This document shows positions 6,706 to 12,089 of a stretch of DNA of 12,089 bases, piece after piece; positions within the stretch are counted from its first letter, which is position 1; each line of letters begins with the position of its first letter. Both the position numbers and the translations under genes were made by a program. Below the pieces are notes generated by a model that searched no databases, was not told the origin of the DNA, and saw only the letters and a program-made list of their open reading frames with translations. The stretch comes from DAIPHL01 sp036771375 (lineage in GTDB: Bacteria > Synergistota > Synergistia > Synergistales > Synergistaceae), in the NCBI GenBank assembly GCA_036771375.1, contig DAIPHL010000062.1:1-12089 (forward strand). Direction: 5' to 3'.

Positions 6706-8259
6706 ATGAAGAAGAAAACCTTGCTGTTTGTCGTGATCTTCGCTCTTTTTACGCTTGCCATCGTTTATTTCATCGATCACAAGAAATCGGAGTTTACGGG
6801 CAGCGGCGGGGCGATCACGCTTCAGGCGACGAAAACGGTAAAAAAAGACACGCTCTCCATCGCCGTATCCACCGGACCGACAAGCCTCGATCCCGTCGAA
6901 ACGAGTCTGATGTACAACGACGCCGTCCTGCGGCTCCTTTACGACAACCTCATCCGACTCGACGCGAACATGAATTTCATTCCACACCTCGTCGAATCCT
7001 ACGACCCGGTCAGCGATACGGAATGGCGTTTCCTCCTCCGTGATGGAATCCGGTTTTCCGACGGAACGCCCATGACCACCGAAGACGTAAAGGCGAGCAT
7101 CGAGGCGTGCAACAAATCCCGCGCGCTGGGTTCGTTCGCGGCATGGCTCAAGGAGGTTCGAATCGAAGACGAAAGGACCTTCGTCATCGTGACCAGGGAA
7201 CCCACCGAGAGACTGCTCCTCGACCTCGCTCAGTACAGCTACGTTGTCCCGAAGAAACTGCTGACGGAACCAAACTACAGGTTCAACGAAAAACCGATCG
7301 GTTCCGGCCCCTACAAACTGGTCGAGTGGGAGCCCGGCAACCGTCTGGTCTTCGTGGCGAACGAAGACTATTTTCTCCCGGACGACAAGGCTCGGATACC
7401 CAACCTGATCTGGCGTATCATACCGGATGGAACCGAGCGCACCCTCGCGCTGCGAAACGGCGAGGTCGATTTTCTGTACGACGTCTGGGCGAACGATCTG
7501 AAAGAGCTGGAGGAGGATCCAAGGATCGAGGTTTTCTCCATCCCCTATTCCTCTCCCTTTTACCTCTGCTTCAACCTGAAAAAACCGGGCATGGACAATC
7601 TCAACGTGAGAAAAGCGATCGCCGCCGCGATCAACCGCGACAACGCCGTCGAACTTGCGACGGGAGGCTATGCGACCCCGCTCATCTCCTGCGCCGCCTC
7701 CGGCCTGCTCGGTTCGACCGACGACGGGGCGCAGCCCTACGACCTTGAAAAAGCCAGAGAGTTCATGGAAAAATCCGGCCTTCCCGAGGATAAAAGAACC
7801 TTCACCGTCCTGACCAAGGAAGAACCGTTCAAGACCGCCCTCGAATCGATCCGGTCCGACCTCGAGGAGATCGGCGTCACCCTGAACGTGCAGATGCTCG
7901 ATACGGCGACCTACACCGCGCGGGGAGCAGACGGGGACTTCGACATGATCACGGGAAAATCCGGCGTCGCGGATATCCTGATCTACGCGAACAGTGCGTT
8001 CAAAACGGGCGCTTTCGTCAACTTCAACTTCCTCTCCGATGAATACGTGGATGATCTGATCGACGAAGGTTCCAGGACCCTCGACGCGACAAAGCGCGAA
8101 GAGATCGTCACAAAACTCGTTACATACTGTAACGAAAACTGCTTCCGTACCGGAATATACCAGCTCTCCACCACACGTGCCTTCGATGCCAGGCTCAAGG
8201 GTTTCGAAACCAATCTCATCTCCTTCGACCGCTACAACAAACTCCATTGGTCGGAATGA
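6706..8259 (+). CDS. ABC transporter substrate-binding protein, family 5 (peptide type), membrane-anchored
   Basis: Extracytoplasmic receptor of the SBP_bac_5 (OppA/DppA/NikA-like) family that captures peptides or related small ligands for an ABC importer. The product is 517 residues, a usual length. Start ATG 6706 has GAGGT at 6696-6700, five bases upstream, and gives the typical basic N-terminus MKKK followed by a hydrophobic segment at about residues 5-23. Family marks are TLSIAVSTGPTSLDPVET near the start, the signature WRFLLRDGIRFSDGTPMTTEDV (residues 107-128, stretch split here: WRFLLRDG, IRFSDG, TPMTTEDV), GSGPYKLVEWEPGN, and NVRKAIAAAINRD. There is no lipobox cysteine and no clear signal peptidase site after the hydrophobic segment, so it may stay anchored by its N-terminus. 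No permease or ATPase gene adjoins it. I see no clear terminator in 8260-8405. Ligand cannot be deduced. Confidence 0.92.
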   Translation: MKKKTLLFVVIFALFTLAIVYFIDHKKSEFTGSGGAITLQATKTVKKDTLSIAVSTGPTSLDPVETSLMYNDAVLRLLYDNLIRLDANMNFIPHLVESYDPVSDTEWRFLLRDGIRFSDGTPMTTEDVKASIEACNKSRALGSFAAWLKEVRIEDERTFVIVTREPTERLLLDLAQYSYVVPKKLLTEPNYRFNEKPIGSGPYKLVEWEPGNRLVFVANEDYFLPDDKARIPNLIWRIIPDGTERTLALRNGEVDFLYDVWANDLKELEEDPRIEVFSIPYSSPFYLCFNLKKPGMDNLNVRKAIAAAINRDNAVELATGGYATPLISCAASGLLGSTDDGAQPYDLEKAREFMEKSGLPEDKRTFTVLTKEEPFKTALESIRSDLEEIGVTLNVQMLDTATYTARGADGDFDMITGKSGVADILIYANSAFKTGAFVNFNFLSDEYVDDLIDEGSRTLDATKREEIVTKLVTYCNENCFRTGIYQLSTTRAFDARLKGFETNLISFDRYNKLHWSE

Positions 8260-8405
8260 AAAACCGAGGCCTTACCGATCGTTTCGAACACGCATTCATT
8301 CGCCTCTCGTGAAAAGAAGACTCCGTCCGGGATGGAAAGCATCGGGATCGCTCCCCTTTGGCTCCCCCGTGTCAAGACCGATCTTCGCTTTCCTGCACAA
8401 AACCC

Positions 8406-8434
8406 TTGACCTTCGCTGGAAAGCACTGTACAAT
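8406..8434 (+). promoter_or_regulatory. Promoter of tRNA-Pro
   Basis: TTGACC (8406-8411), a 17-base spacer and TACAAT (8429-8434). The mature tRNA begins 13 bases after the -10, leaving a very short 5' leader for RNase P. Spacing and both hexamers are near consensus. Confidence 0.88.
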
Positions 8435-8446
8435 GACTTTTGCTCT

Positions 8447-8524
8447 CGGGATGTAGCGCAGCCTGGCTAGCGTACCTGCATGGGGTGCAGGTGGTCGGAG
8501 GTTCGAATCCTCTCATCCCGACCA
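8447..8524 (+). tRNA. tRNA-Pro (anticodon GGG)
   Basis: Full cloverleaf with encoded CCA. Acceptor arms CGGGATG (8447-8453) and CATCCCG (8514-8520) pair perfectly; the D stem is GCGC/GCGT; the anticodon stem is CCTGC/GCAGG with loop ATGGGGT, placing anticodon GGG at 8482-8484. The T arm is GGAGG-TTCGAAT-CCTCT, followed by A and CCA at 8522-8524. It reads CCC and possibly CCU proline codons. It is a single-gene unit with its own promoter and terminator. Confidence 0.97.
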
Positions 8525-8532
8525 GGTCTTTC

Positions 8533-8564
8533 AAGGGCTCGACGAAACGGTCGAGCCCTTTTTT
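8533..8564 (+). terminator. Intrinsic terminator of tRNA-Pro
   Basis: GGGCTCGAC (8535-8543) pairs perfectly with GTCGAGCCC (8550-8558) around a 6-base loop; an AA/TT extension lengthens the stem to 11 pairs, and six T residues follow (8559-8564). It starts 9 bases after the CCA end. Confidence 0.95.
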
Positions 8565-8898
8565 CGTTGCCCATGTATCCATCCATGCATACCCCGGCAG
8601 ACGACGACAACGGGAAACACCGAACGGGCCACAAGCACGACGGACTTCTTTCGTCGCTCGTTCCCGCCGCGACACGCCGATCATCGTATCGGCCGCCGGG
8701 CATTTCTTTTGCCATAGGCCCCGGAGGGGACATCGATCACGGCGACGTGGACGAAAAAGTCGTGCCGCCGGCCGCTTGCAGGTTAAAATGCCGCCCGCGT
8801 CCCGGTCGATCGGGGGAGGGTGTGCGGACAGGGGCGAAGAGGGCGGAGGCGGGCGTTGTCTTGACGGCAACGGCGCGGCCTGAAGATCGTACGTGCAC
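8565..8898. other. GC-rich stretch with no convincing gene
   Basis: Between the tRNA terminator and the csp terminator I see no ribosome binding site with a plausible start, no recognisable protein motif, no RNA cloverleaf and no strong promoter. Open frames here run through the tRNA or are antisense shadows, with arginine- and proline-rich translations typical of non-coding GC-rich DNA. A weak hairpin CGACG/CGTCG occurs near 8639-8660. It is probably spacer or decayed sequence. Confidence 0.5.
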
Positions 8899-8928
8899 AA
8901 AAAAAGGAGGTGGCGAAACGCCACCCCC
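8899..8928 (-). terminator. Intrinsic terminator of the cold shock gene
   Basis: Read on the minus strand, GGGGGTGGCG (8928-8919), loop TTT, CGCCACCTCC (8915-8906), then seven T residues (8905-8899). It is a ten-pair stem with one G-T pair. It lies 88 bases beyond the csp stop and closes that transcript. Confidence 0.93.
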
Positions 8929-9016
8929 CAACTTCGTCACCTGTTTTGGGAACTTTGAAATGGTATTATGCAGGTCACCCAGACAGTCTTACAGAAAAAT
9001 AATAAATACTGTCAAA

Positions 9017-9220
9017 CTAGATTTTTACGACGTCCGAAGCCTGTGGCCCCTTTGTACCCTGAGTGATTTCGAAGGAAACCTTCTGCCCCTCGTCGAGGGT
9101 CTTGAATCCTTCTCCCTGGATGGCGCTGAAGTGCACAAATACATCGCTGCCTTCATCGGTTGTGATAAAACCGTAGCCCTTGGTTGCGTTAAACCATTTT
9201 ACCGTTCCGTTGCTTTTCAA
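9017..9220 (-). CDS. csp: CspA-family cold shock protein, TTG start
   Basis: Small OB-fold nucleic-acid-binding protein that acts as an RNA chaperone or antiterminator in the cytoplasm. The product is 67 residues, the standard length. It has the N-terminal NGTVKWFNATKGYGFI with RNP1 (KGYGFI, residues 14-19), RNP2 VFVHF (residues 27-31), and the C-terminal GPQASDVV. Homology fixes the start next to NGTVKWF; the only in-frame start codon with a ribosome site there is TTG at 9220-9218, nine bases after AGGAGG (9235-9230). The nearest ATG (9225-9223) is in another frame and reads ATG TTT TGA. An upstream in-frame start at 9277 would add 19 unlikely residues and would begin inside the promoter -10. 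Divergent from clpB. Whether the gene is cold-inducible or constitutive cannot be told; the 5' leader is short. Confidence 0.95.
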   Translation of the reverse strand: MKSNGTVKWFNATKGYGFITTDEGSDVFVHFSAIQGEGFKTLDEGQKVSFEITQGTKGPQASDVVKI

Positions 9221-9229
9221 AACATGTTG

Positions 9230-9235
9230 CCTCCT
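9230..9235 (-). promoter_or_regulatory. Ribosome binding site of csp
   Basis: AGGAGG read on the minus strand. It is four bases from an out-of-frame ATG (9225-9223) and nine bases from the in-frame TTG (9220-9218). This distance, together with homology, supports TTG as the csp start. Confidence 0.8.
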
Positions 9236-9273
9236 AACAAAAAAGATCGTCGACGGCGCCATTCGACAATCGC

Positions 9274-9302
9274 ACAATAATTGAATTTAATGATTCTGTC
9301 AA
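9274..9302 (-). promoter_or_regulatory. Promoter of csp
   Basis: On the minus strand, TTGACA (9302-9297), a 17-base spacer and TATTGT (9279-9274). Transcription would start near 9267, giving a leader of about 47 bases, much shorter than the roughly 160-base leader of E. coli cspA. The DNA upstream (9320-9350) is very A/T-rich, as in UP elements. Confidence 0.82.
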
Positions 9303-9379
9303 GTCTTGTTTGAGAATTATTCCAAGAATTTAAAAAAATTTTAGGATTTTCACCTCGACAGAGCTTCGAGATAAATAAC

Positions 9380-9434
9380 GGGAGAATATCGACGAAAAAC
9401 GGCGGATTTAGCGAGAAACAAGAGATATTCTCCC
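9380..9434. repeat. 11-bp inverted repeat between the csp and clpB promoters
   Basis: GGGAGAATATC (9380-9390) is the exact reverse complement of GATATTCTCCC (9424-9434), with 33 bases between. With a two-base bulge, AAC/GTT extends it outward. It lies outside both predicted transcripts, 35 bases before the clpB -35 and about 78 bases upstream of the csp -35. It may be a two-site operator; it does not match CIRCE. Confidence 0.6.
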
Positions 9435-9468
9435 CTGTTTTCCTTTGTAATACGCACGAAGCAGTAAA

Positions 9469-9497
9469 GTGACATTGATTGATGATAAGCATATAAT
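9469..9497 (+). promoter_or_regulatory. Promoter of clpB
   Basis: GTGACA (9469-9474), a 17-base spacer and TATAAT (9492-9497): housekeeping-sigma type with a perfect -10. It predicts a leader of about 47 bases. No CIRCE element or sigma-32-type CCCCAT -10 is visible. An imperfect dyad, ATTGA/TCAAT outside and ATGAT/ATCAT inside (9474-9510), spans the -10. Confidence 0.78.
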
Positions 9498-9550
9498 CAT
9501 AATAGTCAATAATGGTTAATTAAAAATGATCAAAGCGAGAGGTGAGCGAG

Positions 9551-12089
9551 ATGAATCTGAATAAAATGACGGAAAAATCCCAGGCTGCGATCCTGGAGGC
9601 GCAGAACCTGGCAATCGAATACGGACACCAGGAGGTCGGAGAGCTCCACATGCTCCTTGCCCTCCTGGAGCAGGAAAACGGATTGATTCCCCGCGTGATC
9701 GAGAGCATGGAGGTTTCGCTGTCCGGCCTCGTCGGCTGCGTCAAATCCGCGCTCGCGGCAAAACCACGCGTATCGGGACCCGGTTATCAGCCGGGCAAGA
9801 TCCTGCTCTCCCCGTCGCTCGCCGAAATCCTGGTGGAAGCCGAAAACACCGCGAAACGAATGAAGGACGAATACGTCTCGGTCGAGCATATCTTCGTCTG
9901 CCTGATCGCCTCCTCCCGCTCTCCCAAGGTCTCCGAGATATCGAAGACGTTCGGAATTACCGAGGAACGCTTTCTCTCCGTGTTGACACGGGTCCGCGGC
10001 AATCAGAGGGTGACGAGCTCGAACCCGGAGGACACCTACGAAGTGCTCGAAAAATATGGCAGGGACCTGGTCAAGGAGGCCCGCGAAAACAAGCTCGATC
10101 CGGTCATCGGCCGTGACGAGGAAATCCGCAGGGTGATCCGGATTCTGAGCCGCAAGACGAAGAACAACCCCGTCCTGATCGGGGAACCCGGCGTGGGGAA
10201 AACGGCCGTGGTGGAGGGCCTCGCGATGCGAATCGTCCGAGGCGACGTCCCGGACAACCTCAAGGACCGGGTCCTCTTCGCGCTGGACATGGGCTCTCTC
10301 ATCGCGGGCGCGAAGTATCGCGGCGAGTTCGAAGAACGTCTCAAGGCCGTCCTGACCGAGGTACAGAAGAGCGAAGGCCGCGTGATCCTGTTCATCGACG
10401 AGCTGCACACGATCGTCGGAGCGGGCAAGACGGAGGGCGCGATGGACGCCGGAAACATGCTCAAGCCCCTCCTCGCGCGAGGCGAGCTGCACTGTATCGG
10501 AGCGACCACGATCGAGGAGTACCGCCTGTACATCGAAAAGGACGCCGCTCTCGAACGGCGCTTCCAACCGGTCACGATCGACCAGCCGGACATCCAGGAC
10601 ACGATTTCGATCCTGAGGGGTCTCAAGGAGCGTTTCCAGGTGCACCACGGCGTCAAGATCCAGGACAACGCGCTGGTCTCGGCTGCGGTGCTCTCCAACC
10701 GGTACATCGCGGACAGGTTTCTCCCCGACAAGGCGATCGACCTCGTCGACGAGGCCTGCGCGATGATCCGAACGGACATCGATTCGATGCCCGCGGAGCT
10801 CGACTCCGTCTCCCGCAGGATCATGCAGTTGGAGATCGAGGAGGCCGCGCTCCGGAAAGAGAGCGATCGGGCGAGCGCCGACCGTCTCGCAGCCCTCTCC
10901 AAGGAGCTCGGCGACCTCCGCGAGGAGGCCGACGCGCTGAAGGTACAGTACGAATCCGAGAAGAAGAGCATCGCCAAGGTCCGGGAACTTCGCGAGCAGA
11001 TCGAGGAGACGTCCCGCGACATCGAGCGGGCCGAACGGGAGTACGATCTAAACAGGGCCGCGGAGCTCAGGCACGGCGTCCTGCCCGACCTGACGAAAAA
11101 GCTGAAGGAGGAGGAAGCCGAACAAAACCGCAAAAACGGCAATCGCCTCCTGCGCGAGGAGGTCACGGAGGAGGAGATCGCGGAGATCGTCTCGAAGTGG
11201 ACCGGCATCCCGGTCGCAAGGCTCGTCGAGGGGGAGCGCGAAAAACTGCTCCGGCTGCCGGAGATTCTGCATCGGAGGGTGGTCGGACAGAACGAGGCGG
11301 TAGAGCTCGTGTCGGACGCGGTCCTGCGTGCGAGGTCCGGGATCAACGACCCCCGGCGCCCGATCGGGTCTTTCATATTCCTGGGGCCGACCGGCGTCGG
11401 CAAGACCGAACTCGCCCGTACGCTTGCGGAGACCCTCTTCGATTCGGAGGAGAACATGATTCGAATCGACATGTCCGAGTACATGGAGCGTCACGCGACA
11501 TCCCGCCTGATCGGCGCGCCACCCGGATACGTCGGATACGACGAGGGAGGACAGCTCACCGAAGCGGTCCGCAGGCGCCCATACTCCGTGGTGCTCTTCG
11601 ACGAAATCGAAAAAGCGCACCCCGACGTCTTCAACAACCTGCTCCAGATCCTGGACGACGGGCGCGTCACCGACAGCCACGGACTGACCGTGAGCTTCAA
11701 GAACACGGTCATCATCATGACGAGCAACATCGGCGCCCACCTGATCGCAAACGGCGTGTCGAGCGACGGCACGATCACGGACGAGACGAGAGACGCCGTG
11801 ATGGGAGAGCTCAAGAGCCACTTCAGGCCGGAATTCCTCAACCGCGTGGACGATACGATCCTCTTCAAGCCACTGGGGCTCGAGGAGGTGGAGGAGATCG
11901 TAAAATTGACGATCGAGCACGTCCGCAAGCGTCTCGCCGACAGGAAGGTCGAACTCGACGTCTCGCCGGGAGCGATCTCGGTCATCGCGAAAAACTCGTA
12001 CGACCCGGTCTACGGCGCCCGCCCGGTGAAGCGTTACGTGCAAAGACACCTCGAAACGTCCATCGCGAAAGAATTGATCCGCGCCGACC
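9551..12089 (+). CDS. clpB: ATP-dependent disaggregase ClpB, 3' end missing
   Basis: Hexameric AAA+ chaperone that, with DnaK, threads and rescues aggregated proteins in the cytoplasm. 846 codons are visible, open to the window end; the family length of about 860-870 means only some 20 residues are lost. The start at ATG 9551 has AGGTGA at 9540-9545 and gives the canonical MNLNKMTEKSQAAI. Domains in order: N-domain (1-145); NBD1 with Walker A GEPGVGKT (211-218), Walker B VILFIDE (E284) and GATTIEEYR; a long coiled-coil middle domain (about 415-545), which separates ClpB from ClpA and ClpC; WTGIPV from W550; NBD2 with Walker A GPTGVGKT (612-619), Walker B VVLFDE (E685), the pore-loop GAPPGYVGYDEGG, and sensor-2 GARPVKR. 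No ClpP-binding IGF/L loop is seen, fitting a disaggregase. No frameshift. It is transcribed divergently from csp. Confidence 0.97.
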   Translation, partial: MNLNKMTEKSQAAILEAQNLAIEYGHQEVGELHMLLALLEQENGLIPRVIESMEVSLSGLVGCVKSALAAKPRVSGPGYQPGKILLSPSLAEILVEAENTAKRMKDEYVSVEHIFVCLIASSRSPKVSEISKTFGITEERFLSVLTRVRGNQRVTSSNPEDTYEVLEKYGRDLVKEARENKLDPVIGRDEEIRRVIRILSRKTKNNPVLIGEPGVGKTAVVEGLAMRIVRGDVPDNLKDRVLFALDMGSLIAGAKYRGEFEERLKAVLTEVQKSEGRVILFIDELHTIVGAGKTEGAMDAGNMLKPLLARGELHCIGATTIEEYRLYIEKDAALERRFQPVTIDQPDIQDTISILRGLKERFQVHHGVKIQDNALVSAAVLSNRYIADRFLPDKAIDLVDEACAMIRTDIDSMPAELDSVSRRIMQLEIEEAALRKESDRASADRLAALSKELGDLREEADALKVQYESEKKSIAKVRELREQIEETSRDIERAEREYDLNRAAELRHGVLPDLTKKLKEEEAEQNRKNGNRLLREEVTEEEIAEIVSKWTGIPVARLVEGEREKLLRLPEILHRRVVGQNEAVELVSDAVLRARSGINDPRRPIGSFIFLGPTGVGKTELARTLAETLFDSEENMIRIDMSEYMERHATSRLIGAPPGYVGYDEGGQLTEAVRRRPYSVVLFDEIEKAHPDVFNNLLQILDDGRVTDSHGLTVSFKNTVIIMTSNIGAHLIANGVSSDGTITDETRDAVMGELKSHFRPEFLNRVDDTILFKPLGLEEVEEIVKLTIEHVRKRLADRKVELDVSPGAISVIAKNSYDPVYGARPVKRYVQRHLETSIAKELIRAD

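Noticed and set aside
6658..8247. 529-codon minus-strand open frame opposite the binding-protein gene
   Set aside because: It is an antisense shadow of a well-supported family-5 binding protein, with no start signals and no domain.
8260..8405. Terminator for the binding-protein gene
   Set aside because: I looked for a GC stem with a T-tract and found none. The transcript may end by another mechanism or read into the tRNA unit.
8232..8924. Minus- and plus-strand open frames running through the tRNA-Pro gene
   Set aside because: Their translations include the familiar antisense-tRNA pseudo-peptide (RGFEPPTT-like, RIRTSD-like). They overlap a perfect tRNA and two terminators and have no ribosome binding sites.
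9469..9550. CIRCE element or RNA thermometer for clpB
   Set aside because: No TTAGCACTC-N9-GAGTGCTAA repeat is present, and the short leader has no complementary segment that would mask the ribosome site.
10036..12049. Long minus-strand frames opposite clpB
   Set aside because: The serine/arginine-rich or valine/aspartate-rich translations are mirror images of ClpB codons; ClpB is intact across the region.
1..12089. CRISPR array, insertion sequence, prophage, toxin-antitoxin or defence system
   Set aside because: No spaced direct repeats, transposase or integrase motifs, att-like duplications or small paired ORFs with such motifs were seen; the gene content is mostly housekeeping.

Overview
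The window comes from a GC-rich bacterium. The family-level flavour of the proteins (short-type glycogen phosphorylase next to GlgA and GlgC, family-5 binding protein, ClpB with a long middle domain) would fit the Synergistota. This is an impression from sequence style, not a search result. Genes have clear purine-rich ribosome binding sites, and intergenic regions are sharply more AT-rich than genes.

Layout. Positions 2-4495 hold a same-strand glycogen cluster: glgP (5' end cut by the window edge), glgA and glgC, closed by a strong intrinsic terminator at 4523-4555. GlgC makes ADP-glucose, GlgA polymerises it into alpha-1,4-glucan, and GlgP releases glucose-1-phosphate from the polymer. No branching or debranching enzyme is visible. 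Positions 4625-6295 encode an exported protein I cannot assign, followed by its own terminator.

Positions 6433-8259 hold a family-5 (oligopeptide-type) ABC substrate-binding protein. It has a near-consensus promoter carrying two operator-like palindromes and a leader of about 220 bases, and no permease or ATPase genes lie beside it. A tRNA-Pro(GGG) gene with its own promoter and terminator follows at 8406-8564. A GC-rich stretch at 8565-8898 shows no convincing gene.

Positions 8899-12089 carry a divergent stress pair: a CspA-type cold shock gene on the minus strand, apparently starting at TTG, and clpB on the plus strand, cut by the window end. They share a 330-base AT-rich intergenic region with two good promoters and an 11-base inverted repeat between them.

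I did not find evidence for an undescribed multi-gene system. The most interesting material is regulatory: the palindromes at the binding-protein promoter, the csp/clpB intergenic region, and the unusual csp start.
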